Shown piece by piece: positions 23,069-33,300 of a DNA stretch of 64,000 bases. Within the stretch, counting starts at the first letter, position 1. Each line of letters starts with the position of its first letter. This DNA comes from Siderastrea radians. Lineage: Eukaryota; Cnidaria; Anthozoa; Scleractinia; Rhizangiidae. The DNA is taken from positions 4,883,487 to 4,947,486 of the forward strand of contig OZ024896.1 in assembly GCA_964017195.1 (NCBI GenBank). The letters run 5' to 3'. The position numbers and the translations under genes were made by a program. The notes beneath the pieces were generated by a model, which was not told the origin of the DNA, did no database searches, and saw only the letters and a program-made list of their open reading frames with translations.

Positions 23069-25650
23069 ATTTCCAAAACGAGACTAGACACAACTCGTAC
23101 TGTAATTAATTATAACATATTTTCTCACACACGCCATGGAACACTGCGTTGCCATAAGCGTCCCATCCCCCTCCTTATGGTTCATTTAAATTCCATGTTC
23201 CGAACTGCTGTGTGCTGTAGTCAGATGCGCGCAGTGAGAAATTTTAGGTGTGCACACATTAGTAAGAATATTGCGCCCATTACTGGGCGCAATATGGCAC
23301 CACTGTACCCTACCCCTTGGGTCCATTCCATCAATTCACGGAGTTATTGCACACAAATGTTGAGGCTAAATTTTAAGCATTCACCAGTTTGTGCCGCCAG
23401 AATATCCGACATATCACAGGCATGTTAAGATTCTATATATTACTTGCAGAGTGGAGTGTTCCAAGCATTGTTACAACGTTTTCCAGGGCACTTCCAGTGC
23501 AAACGAATTATAGAGATACAATAAGCTCCACGATATAACACCATTGTAATAGACTGGTCATCAGTCTATTATAATGTAGTTATATCGTGGAGCGGATATC
23601 ATAAACGAGGTTATTACCATGGCCACTCCAAGCACTGGAAAAGGAAAAGAAATAAAGATACACTAAATTAAACTACATAGTACTAAACTACTCCTTGTGT
23701 ATGAAAGTTGCACAGACAAAATTTGTAGGAAATCCCTTTGCGGCATATTTGATCTTCTCACCTACCAATCCCACCTGCACCCCTCGGAGATCATTTAGGG
23801 GTAATTAATATTACAGACTTGTAGTCTGTTTCCAGATAAGCAGAAACGTATTGTGAGCGCTGCAGGAAGTTGACGCAACAAAGCTGCCCATTATTCGTCC
23901 CGACCTCTTTCACATCGTAAAAGTATCCAAATTCCAATCGGTATAGAATTTTGATTTTTGCGTCTATTGCAAAGAAATGAGTTAGCAATTGGTTTGTATT
24001 TCTTTTAGTACCCTTTCTGGTTGGATATAAAACTCTAGCAAATTATCGACCAATCAAAAATGAAAATGATAAAAACAGTTTTTCTTGCGTTTTTCAAAGC
24101 TCGGGACTCTTTCTGTAGTTTATTAACCTATCTATTTGATCACAGGCAACACTGACAACGCAAAACAATAACTTTGGGCTTGATACCGTGTGATCTACAC
24201 TACGCTGTACTCGGTTCGATTCAAAATATTTCTAGGATCCACATTGCCGGAATTTTTTTAAATATCCTACCTTTTAACACGGGACAAACCACTGCCCAAG
24301 CCTTGATGGCACCGAGGATGAGATACTGGCCCAGCAGGGCAGGCTCGAGATAGAAAAGCGGGATTCCGAACGTAAGCAATGTTAGAAAGTAGGGCAGAAG
24401 GAAGGAAATTGTTAAAAAAAGTAAAATTAGCAAAACTCCGCTTTACGACACGTGATTCAGCTCTAAAAGGCCGTTTTCTAATTGCATCCAGTTCCACTTT
24501 CAAAGGGAGGCCTGGTGCATAACGTATTATATGTTATACCATCGAATAAAATGTATTTATTCTATTTTTGCCGTTTCGAGGGTTCGGGGAGGGGGTATTT
24601 AAATGTCCCTGCCCGGGATAGTTGACATTAGTTGCTTTTACGGTTTCAATCCTTTGATCGGGTGTTATTTCGCTTTATGTTGTGCGCGTCCTTTAAGCTA
24701 AATAGTAGGGAAATTTGTTACTTACAAATTTTAAAGCTCATTTAGCCGTAAGGAAACAAAAAATGACCAAGTGACTTGAGCGGCTTAGCAACTTTTTTCA
24801 CTTACTTTTCTAGAGTCAAACTCTTATTTTGAGTATGTGAATTGCAGTTACAAAGTAACTATTCATAAGATATTTTTAGCTGAAACTTTCATGTCTTAAT
24901 ATTTGTTTATAGGAAACTAAAAAAAATGTCCTTTATTTACCCTCGGCAAGTAGTTTTACTCATATTTTGCTTTGCAATGCTAGGGCATTAAAGAATTAAG
25001 CAATTTTACCTTCTCCATTCTTATAACACAAGTCGGGAAGCGCCAGATGTTTCCAAGCCCTACCGCATAACCGATACAGGACATGATAAAGTCTGCTTTC
25101 GTGGTCCATTTTTCCCGCTGTTCTTGACTATCATTAGAGTCACCACGCACCGTTATTAAAACTGGGTGAACTTTAGACATCCTCAATTTTCTCACGATAT
25201 AGCAAATTCACAATCCATAATAAGTATTGCATTTCCGATTAACTCAACCTCCATTATCGAAATCGGGTGCAAATGCTGCTGACATCACAAAGCTTAAAGC
25301 GCGTTGTAATTGAGATAACTATTTTTTTTTCTTTTATTGCAAGACACAAAGTAAATATTTTACGCTGGAAAGCAATTTTAAATTTCAAATTTTTCTCACA
25401 ATTGAGATAACTAGCTTTTGACGTCACGACGCAATTAATTAAATTAAGTCTAAGTTGGAAACGAATTTTATTGCATATAGAGATTGTCGTAAAGCTGGTT
25501 GATGCATTTAGCAATAATATGTGCTACAGCTGGAAAACATTCTCGCAAAGTTGTGATCTAAACAATGTCTGCTAACACAATTAAGACGTTTTAAGGATTA
25601 AATTGTGCCGTAACGATACATGCGCTTTATTAGTCGGTTGATTAGAATGT

Positions 25651-25697
25651 GCTAAACTAGGAAACATCGCTGCAGTCGCTAATGTTTCCCAGTTTAG
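25651..25697. repeat. Short hairpin 'gctaaactaggaaacat'
   Basis: 'gctaaactaggaaacat' is followed by 14 bases and its near-perfect inverse 'atgtttcccagtttagc'. It lies just past the end of duplication copy A. Confidence 0.6.
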
Positions 25698-25755
25698 CGG
25701 CGCGAGAGCGAGAAACATATGTTGCTTTTTTTGTTTTTTGAAATATGTGGTACGC

Positions 25756-25952
25756 TAGCTTGTTCCAGGCATTCAGATAGTGGAGCGCGAGCGAAAGATA
25801 AAGCGAGCGAAAGAGCGGGAAAAAAACGAGGGGAGACTGGGGGAGAGGAAGAGGAACCGTCCTTTCCCCCAGTCTCCCCTCGTTTTTTCCCGCTCTTTCG
25901 CTCGCTTTAGTTTCCGCTCGCGCTCCACTATCTGAACGCCTGGAACAGGTTA
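25756..25952. mobile_element. Mutator-like fold-back MITE with 9-bp target duplication
   Basis: Almost the whole 197 bp is one hairpin: the left arm 'ttccaggcattcagatagtg' and 'gagcgcgagcg' is mirrored by 'cactatctgaacgcctggaa'. Ends begin TAGCTTGTTCC / TAACCTGTTCC. The direct repeat GTGGTACGC flanks it (25747-25755 and 25953-25961). A 9-bp duplication with long inverted repeats is characteristic of Mutator-like (MULE) elements. Confidence 0.82.
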
Positions 25953-26005
25953 GTGGTACGCTATCTCTGATCACCGAAAAATACTAAAATTGCAGTCAGG
26001 ATATG

Positions 26006-26262
26006 ACAATACATTCATGGACTTTCTGGCACTGACTAATAATTGTAAAACAACGTTTACAAACAAAACTTGAAAAAGACGTTTCGACCGAAAAGCTTCG
26101 GCCTTCTTCGGTTTGAAAGTAGCAAAAAAAGGCCGACAAAAAAGTGACAAACCGAAAAAGGCCGAAGCTTTTCGGTCGAAACGTCGTTTTCAAGTTTTGT
26201 CTGGAAACGTTGTTTTACAATTCACTAGTCAGTGCCAGAAAGTCCATGAATGTATTAAGCTA
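26006..26262. repeat. Fold-back element with ~100-bp arms
   Basis: The left arm, from 'aatacattcatggactttct' to 'gtttcgaccgaaaagcttcg', is mirrored on the right ('cgaagcttttcggtcgaaac' to 'agaaagtccatgaatgtatt'), with about 50 bases between. No clear target duplication is seen. A further 20-bp hairpin ('attaaaacccaagagatt') follows at about 26274-26315. Confidence 0.8.
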
Positions 26263-26363
26263 TCTCTGATATTAAAACCCAAGAGATTCTAATCTCTTCT
26301 TGGTTTTAATATGATTCGGACTTTATGATCGGGTTTATTATTTATGAGTTAACAAGTAAACAA

Positions 26364-28096
26364 TCACATGAAGGGAAGCTCAAGGCTGAACGCAATGGAT
26401 GAGTGCACAAGCCATAGCCATGTGACCGAACGTAAGGCCACAAAACGAACGAACGAAAGCAGTGAATGAGCGAACGAACAAGATAACTCGTGCACGAACG
26501 AACATACGTTATAAAGTTCTAATTTCTTTGAATGTTCAAGGCTGTGTCGCCAGGAGGATATATATTTCTCTTTCATATTAGTTGTATATCGCCTAATTCT
26601 ATCATTATCTAAAGATTCAGGATCTAAATTGGATAAATGATATTGTTCTATCAAGTTCATAAAATTGGAATAAAATCCGGAGTTATTAATAAAATGTAGA
26701 TTCTTCGACATGAGAAAAGATTGTTTGACTATAGAGTCATTATCTTTGTTGTTTAGATAAACATGGGATTATTAGTTGGGATTATTAGCGGTAATCTTCC
26801 AAGTTCGGCTCTGCAAGCTACGTCAGAGGCCTTATTGTTTACTTCTAAGTAGTGTTTACAAAATTTGAGATGAATTTTTTCTATTGGGGAACTATCCCAT
26901 GCTTTAAAATTCTGCTTAGTGTACATCCCTCATATCTCACTGTTGTAGCTTAAGATCGGAAATATCATTGTGTCAAATATCTGAGATGCGGTATTGGGAT
27001 TAAGTCTATTGAGAAGTGTTTGTTTTCGTATACTAGCAAAGGCGTGCAGGGCTTTTTCTTTCAAGTGTTCGACTGCAAGAGTGAAGTTTCCCGTTGGAGT
27101 TAAACGTGTACCTAAATAGGTGTATTCTTGAACAATTTCAATTGGCTCGGTGCCTATGTTGAAGTTGATGTCAACGGATTTCCTTGGGCGTTTTTGGAAT
27201 ATCATTATTTTTGTTTTCTTGGGATTGACTTTTAGCATCCATGTTTTGCAATATGGAGAGAGAGTGTTTAAACAGTTTTGTAATCCTGTTTTGGATCTTG
27301 ATAGGATGATCAAATCATCTGCATACAATAGTGAATTTATTTTTGTTACATTTGGAAGAACAAATGGATCAGACAGCGTGTTTTCGAATAAATACGGCAA
27401 ATTGTTTATATAGAGGTTAAATAAAAGAGGACTTAAAATACATCCTTGACGTACACCTCTTGAGTATGAGAAAGATCGACTTTTGTTTTCTCCGATTCTA
27501 ATGGAACATGTTGAATTGCAATAAAGGCTTTTGATCAGATTGTAGAAATGTCCTCCTATGTTGATTTTGAGCAGCTTGTAAAACAATCCCTCGTGCCAAA
27601 CAGAGTCGAAAGCTTTACGAAAATCTACGAAACAAGCATAGACTTTTTCCTTATGGTAGTGGACATATGTATCTATTAGGGTCCTTAGAGTGAAAACATG
27701 GTCTGCAGTACGATTTTCAGGTACAAAGCCAATTTGGGAATTGTGTAATATCTTGTTTTCTCTAAAATACAAGTATAGTCTTTGATTTAAAATGGAACAA
27801 AACAGTTTTCCAAGGCAACTCGATACACATATGCCTCTATAGTTTGTTGGATCACTCTTGTCACCCGATTTGTAGATTGGGGTTATAAGGCCTTGACACC
27901 AAATATCTGGCATTTTTCCAGATTGTAAAATGAGATTAAAAAGTTTGATGTAAATAGGCATAAGCGATTCAAGGCTCGCTTTGATCATTTCATTTCTTAT
28001 TTTGTCAACAAATGGCGATTTCTTATTCTTCAATTTCTTCACCGCTTGACGTATTTCTTGCTCAGTTACCTCTTGATCTAAATAGTTAAGCTGTTC
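26364..28096 (-). pseudogene. Non-LTR retrotransposon reverse transcriptase, 5' truncated
   Basis: A minus-strand RT with fingers ('NKKSPFVDKIRNEMIKAS', 'LITPIYKSGDKSDPTNYRGI'), palm ('YACFVDFRKAFDSVWHEGLF'), 'RGVRQGCILSPLLFNLYIN' and the catalytic 'SLLYADDLIILS' box. The frame stops near 26930 and continues after shifts into the C-terminal region ('FCKHYLEVNNKASDVACRAE', then 'MSKNLHFINNSGFYSNFMN' at 26711). No endonuclease is present and the 5' edge coincides with the end of an (ACT)n tract. The family differs from the L1/Tx1 copy at 1.9 kb. I cannot place it in a clade with confidence. Confidence 0.85.
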
Positions 28097-28099
28097 TTT

Positions 28100-28133
<34 letters not shown>

Positions 28134-28980
28134 CCCCTAATTGGGGACACTAATGAAGTAATAGAAGATAAGGCAAAAGGAAAAAAGTGAATATTACATA
28201 TATACATAGATAAAAGGTAAGGTACAATAAAACGAGACATTAAAATATATAATTCTGTAGAAGAGAGGACTTGTGTAAGCTAACTAATTAGTAGGGACTT
28301 TACAACTGACAAAACCTAGTTTTAAAAAAATTAATAACAAATGTTGCAGTTCTTACACTCGTCTATAAGAAGTGTTAAGTCTTGCTTGTTGATACTTTGT
28401 TTGAAAATATTCAGGCTCGATCTCTCACGGTCGGCAGGGCTTAACTTTCCCCATAGGAGGGGTCCGAAAAAATGCAGTGAGTGTTTACCGTAATGTATTG
28501 TTCTAAAAGGAGGGATGTTGAAGTCAGCATTTCTGATGTTATATCCTTTAGGAATTGTGTGAAATAGTTCTGATATGCAATGCGGTACTATGCCGTTTTT
28601 GACTTTAAACATCAAAGTAGCTATCTTTCGTAATCTTCTTTGATACAGAGTAGGGAGGCAGGCTCTTTTTAAGAGATCACTATAGAACTCAGTCTTTGAT
28701 TTGAAAACTGCTCTCAATGCACGTTCTTGAATTCGTTGAAGTTTGCACTTGTCGGAAGATTTGCAGATGAAGTGCCATACAATGCATACGTCAGATGAGG
28801 TAGAATAGCAGATTTATCAGTAGAGTTGCAGTTTAGCGGAGCAGGGTATGAGATTACGTAACCTCTGTAGCACTCCTACTTTTTGACTAGCTCTTTTGCT
28901 GATATCTTTTATATGTTCACTGAATGTTAGCTTATCATCGATGGTCACTCCAAGAATTGTGAGTACACAGCTATACATGG
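28097..28980 (-). mobile_element. 3' end of a second LINE copy with (ACT)n tail
   Basis: On the minus strand, a C-terminal LINE coding piece (28331-28717: 'FYSDLLKRACLPTLYQRRLR', 'HSLHFFGPLLWGKLSP', 'DLTLLIDECKNCNICY' then stop) is followed by a short 3' UTR ('cattagtgtccccaattagg') and a trinucleotide tail (ACT)n at about 28099-28132. The tail abuts directly on the RT piece at 26364-28096. The two are therefore tail-to-head copies, or one inserted at the end of the other. Confidence 0.7.
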
Positions 28981-29118
28981 ATATATATATAGCCGTATAT
29001 AGTCATACATAGCCGTACACAGCCAAACATAGTCGTATGGAGATATACATAGCCATACACAGTCACATCTAGTCTTACGCAGCTATACACAGCCACACAG
29101 AGTTATACATAGGAGTAC
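28961..29118. repeat. Minisatellite of 'tacatagccg'-type decamers
   Basis: Diverged 10/20-bp units such as 'tacatagccg', 'tacacagcta' and 'tacacagcca' run through this stretch. It leads straight into the 155-bp tandem duplication that follows. Confidence 0.75.
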
Positions 29119-29428
29119 GTAGCCGTACACAGCTATACACGGTTATACATAGCCGTACTCAGTCTGTTGGTGACACGACTGAACATACTTCTGTGAAATC
29201 TAGAAAAAATTCAAGTCATCGACATAATCGACATCCCTGCAAACATAAGGATATCAGGATATTCAAATTTATACGTAGCCGTACACAGCTATACATGGTT
29301 ATACATAGCCGTACTCAGTCTGTTGGTGACACGACTGAACATACTTCTGTGAAATCTAGAAAAAATTCAAGTCATCGACATAATCGACATCCCTGCAAAC
29401 ATAAGGATATCGGGATATTCAAATTTAT
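29119..29428. repeat. Tandem duplication of a 155-bp unit
   Basis: Two adjacent copies (29119-29273 and 29274-29428) begin 'cgtagccgtacacagctata' and end 'attcaaatttata'. They differ at only a few bases, so the duplication is recent. Both copies are open in one plus frame ('SVKSRKNSSHRHNRHPC'). Confidence 0.9.
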
Positions 29429-29430
29429 AC

Positions 29431-29587
29431 TCGAGGCGCGATTATTCTTGGTCGAAAAGAGAATGGACGGTGACATTTCGCAATCGATCTCGATCTCGCT
29501 CAAGGAGTCCTGTTTCGCGATCTAAAGGACGATCAGCAGAAAGAAGATTGAAAAGCGAAGGTCGTTGGCGATCTCGCTCAAGGCGCT
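29431..29587 (+). other. Arg/Ser-dipeptide coding-like fragment
   Basis: One plus frame reads 'FRNRSRSRSRSPVSRSKG' and 'RSAERRLKSEGRWRSRSRRS', resembling an RS domain of a splicing factor or the RS-like tail of an element protein. The frame is short, has no start or splice context, and ends where duplication copy B begins. It is probably a gene fragment or chance, low confidence. Confidence 0.3.
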
Positions 29588-30356
29588 CAGATTTGGATGG
29601 TTTTACCTTAGATCTCTAAGATGGGGCATCTGCTTGCCTTTTTAATCGTATACTGGTAGACTCAGTTCTCGCGGAAGCTCTGTTTGAGCTCATTGCGCGA
29701 TCTATAAGATCGTGATGCAATGTTTTACAGAAGATACGCGATATTGTAAGGGTCGTCACACTTCATGGAAGCTAGGGGAAGAGTTGGTGTGAGTGTAGCT
29801 ATTCGCCCGCCCCATCTTCCCTTTCTAAGGAGAATGCCTTTCGTTTTTTGTACTTGTTTGATGAATACCACCTCGATATATGACGTCATGCGGAGAAAGA
29901 AGCGATAAATTAGATTAAAACAGTAAAGAAAAAATGCAGACAATACTTTATTTTTTTACTGGGTTGTTTCTTTACTTTCTTGTAAATAAAAAAACAATAG
30001 TTATAACAAAAGAAAACGCAGCAGCCTCATTTTTTAAGGTGAAAAGCATTGACTAGCAATTTTCTAATGAAAATTTCCCTCAGTGTCCATGAACAGAACT
30101 CATCGTGATCAATCAACGTAAGAGCTCTTTCAGATAAGAGAGAAAATAGGTAGGCTACCACTGAAAATAAAATGTATGTACAAAAATTTTTTTTGTCTTT
30201 TTGTTTGTTTTTTATTTTGTTTTTGTATTTTAGAATTTATATAATGACAAAAAAAATTTCACGTAACAATATACAAAAAGAAAAAGACGTGTTAGTTGAT
30301 GCGGTCGCCACACAAAGAAAGCTGTCTTTAAGGAGTCAAACATGCAGTCAAACTGA

Positions 30357-33300
30357 TTAAACCAGAGACTCGGGAAGGTTTTTCTTCCAAGCTACTGGAT
30401 TTATTTGAACCCTTGTTTCTGGGCAGTTGCTGAAAAAGAAAAGGTATAGAGAAGATTAACTTAAACGCCGTGCCACAGTTAATATGTTGATTGCACTAAA
30501 GTTTGTCAAGTGTGATCTTGACTGAGGTTTTTATCATCTCAATGAAGTCTTCTCCAGAGTCAATAGAAACGCGTATCTTTACTTGATTACTGGAGGATAA
30601 TTAGACTATGTCAGCTATTTTTATTAGCACTCTGGAAAACGAAAAGTCACTTTTGATAAAAGACAATAAAGGAATTGTTTCCTTTGTTAATTGCAACACC
30701 TCACCTTTTTGGCCTCAGATTATGACGATCAGCAACAGCATTGAGAACACTTACATCAGGAGTAACAGCTCTTCTTAACCGCTACAGAAAAAAATGAAGA
30801 GATTTTATAAAAGTGAATCAAATAACCTGCAAACACTTTGAATCAACAATGAGAAAACTACTCACAAAAGTGAGATGATTTTTTTGCGAACGAAACGGCA
30901 AATGGTCCTCTGTAAACGAGTATGAGTGCGGTGCATTGAATATTATTGCTGCTCTTTTGATTACATTTGATATGCTTGCGAGAAACTTACCTCGCTAAAT
31001 GACCCTTTCGGGTGAAATATCTGCACGAGAGCGTAAATGGGAAGAGCCAAAAAAGAGAAGAGGGCCAGCACCCAGGCAAGGGCCTGAGCCCAATCAGGGT
31101 ACACGTATCCATCATAGGTCATTCGTTTCCATTGTGTTGTGCTTCCCAAAAATATCAACTGTCATAAGAGAGATCAAAAAGAATTTTCAAAGTTAGTTAA
31201 TGTGCCGTCGAGTGGGAGTGGTTTGCTGATGGATGGTTGGTTGGGTAGTTGGTTGGTTGCTTGATTGGGTGGTTTGAAAACTTCTTAGCGAATTAATCAT
31301 TTATTTAGTTAATTGTTTAGCAAGTAATTTAGCTTCTACTTACAGTTCCAACTGTAGGCGTGACGTATTTCCAGCAGAGTTTAAAGTACATGTTTGGTTT
31401 CTTTCCGATCATCGACTTGATGTTTTCACAGAATTTTTCCACACCTGCAAAATAATTGTGATGGTTTTTACTTCATTTATTTCAATATCCTAAGAAGCAT
31501 CTTGTCGCTGAAGCATGTCATTAATGAACACTGTAAAACAAGACCAGAAAGGCAGCAAAATGTCCGTAAATTCTGCACAGTTATTGAGAGTGGTATGTTG
31601 GCTAGCTTTATTGACATTGCGCAAATACTAAAGGAGAGCAAAAATTTACAAACCGATTACATAGATAAAAGAGTGTAACACAGTTGAAGACTTCTGGCCT
31701 TGCTTTCATAGACTCGCATGTCCGCTTGCCTCAGTGCGTTTGTGGAGCCGGTGATACGATCCGTAAATGATAGATGACTTTATACACTTCACGGATCACT
31801 ACTGGTACATAATAGCATTGTTCATGGTGATTCCACATGAATATCACCTAGGTTAGTTAGTACCTACCGTATCCCCAACTGACTGCTATAGCCTCAAAAA
31901 TGACCACGACAATCAGTGTCAGGCCCCCACTCTGACTGTCAAATATATTCAGCACGTAGATTCCTCCCTGGAAACAAAGAAAATGCAGAGAAAATTCAGC
32001 AACAATACTTCAAAAGGAAATTACTGTGGAAGTTAGAACTTCACGCTACGTAAAGAGTCGAGATTTGCTTGCTCAATTCCAGAGGCTTAACTATATTTAC
32101 GTTACCTTGGTAACACAGGACAGTCCAATAAGATATTGCACGACGCATAGCGCCAACAGGACGAGTCCCCTGTATCGCCGTAGTTTGCTGAAACTGTCCA
32201 TCAGTGCTGCCATGATTGTTGCCGTGAACACAAACTAGAAATTGATAGAGAAGGTATAAACCAAGCAAATACAGGCTAGGTTTGATTAAAGCTTAATAAA
32301 AAGGTAAAGGGTTGGATTGGGCTTGAAAGGGTATTTGGCGGGAGCAAACGAGAGAGCGATCATTAAAATTTTATCGACAAGAGAGGAGTATTTGTTTAAA
32401 GAAAAATGCTACATTTTTTGACTTTTTGAAATTATTTATACGAGGTATTGATTTTCATGAATGCATTTGATGTGTTGTTGTTTGGCTTTCTGCAGTTCTG
32501 TTAGAAAGTTATTCGTAGGAAAGATTGTTTTAGTTACTGCACTACACGCCCCTTTTTTAAGAAAAAATCGAAATAATCGTTCTCTCCAATGGACCACCCA
32601 GGGCAATTATTCGTGTAAATACTGTAATTATCTATCGTCATATTTCTCACCTGACTTCCAAGTCCAATAGTAAACAGCATAAAGAAAAACATGACTGCCC
32701 AGACTGAAGCAGCAGGCATTTGAGCAATGCCTTCTGGGTAGGCCACGAACCCCATTCCAGGTCCTAGAAACATGTGCAATATGAGTGATGCCTAAAGTAT
32801 GATTCAATTATCAAGTTGAATAAAATCGAATATGCTATCATCTGGAACATAATTCCTGACGTGCGTTTAACGAAAGTCGCGAAACTTTTGGGGTTGATTT
32901 GCAGCACGATAAATTCACCCTGTATCCTTTAAATAAGGTAGTTTCTAAGCATCAAAATTGCCTATAACTCATAATTTCTTACTTTGAAGACATGTTAAAA
33001 TAGCATCATTGTACAATGGGTGGACAATATTTTTATAAATGGCTTGGCGAGACAGAGATGTTTTCTGATCTATCGAGAAACGCCCTCCTGGTCGATTAAG
33101 TCGACGTCAACAGAGCATTAGTCCAACTTGCAGTGAACTTGCGATTGACCTTATCAAACACAGGTTTTAGCTAATAACCGTCGCTTATTTCATGTTTCTA
33201 GAGTCTTATTCATAGCTCACCTGACGAAACGACATCTTTGACGTCTTTATGAAGAGTGTGCGCCATAAAACCTATGACGCTGAAAATGACGAATCCTCCA

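Larger units (their letters stand above)
6345..25180 (-). pseudogene. SLC6-family transporter pseudogene (copy A)
   Basis: Exon remnants are collinear with the intact copy B. Positions, 5' to 3': e1 25010-25180, e2 24271-24407, e3 23454-23634, e4 18117-18210, e5 17626-17758, e8 16873-16993, e9 16582-16671 plus 8163-8188, e10 7606-7787, e11 7354-7453, e12 6825-6927, e13 6470-6637, e14 about 6345-6397. Lesions against copy B: 1-nt deletion after 'WRFP' in e1; splice acceptor AG changed to AA at e2 and e4; an extra codon in TM2; an inverted micro-duplication with stops in e3; e6-e7 deleted; 4 nt lost in e8; 8.4 kb inserted in e9; direct-inverted-direct duplication in e10; GAG-to-TAG stop in e11; 2 nt added in e12. 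It cannot make a transporter. Confidence 0.92.
1165..25635. repeat. Segmental duplication, copy A (degraded, expanded)
   Basis: It begins with 'gatttggatggttttac' and aligns in collinear order with copy B at 29588-39145, both in exons of the SLC6 gene and in introns and flanks. Copy A is about 24.5 kb against 9.6 kb for copy B, because large insertions were added: a LINE at 1893-6152, an 8.4-kb block at 8189-16581, and a multi-element block about 18560-23430. About 0.9 kb holding exons 6-7 is missing near 17280. The right border is placed where similarity fades after 'gccgtaacg'. Confidence 0.85.
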
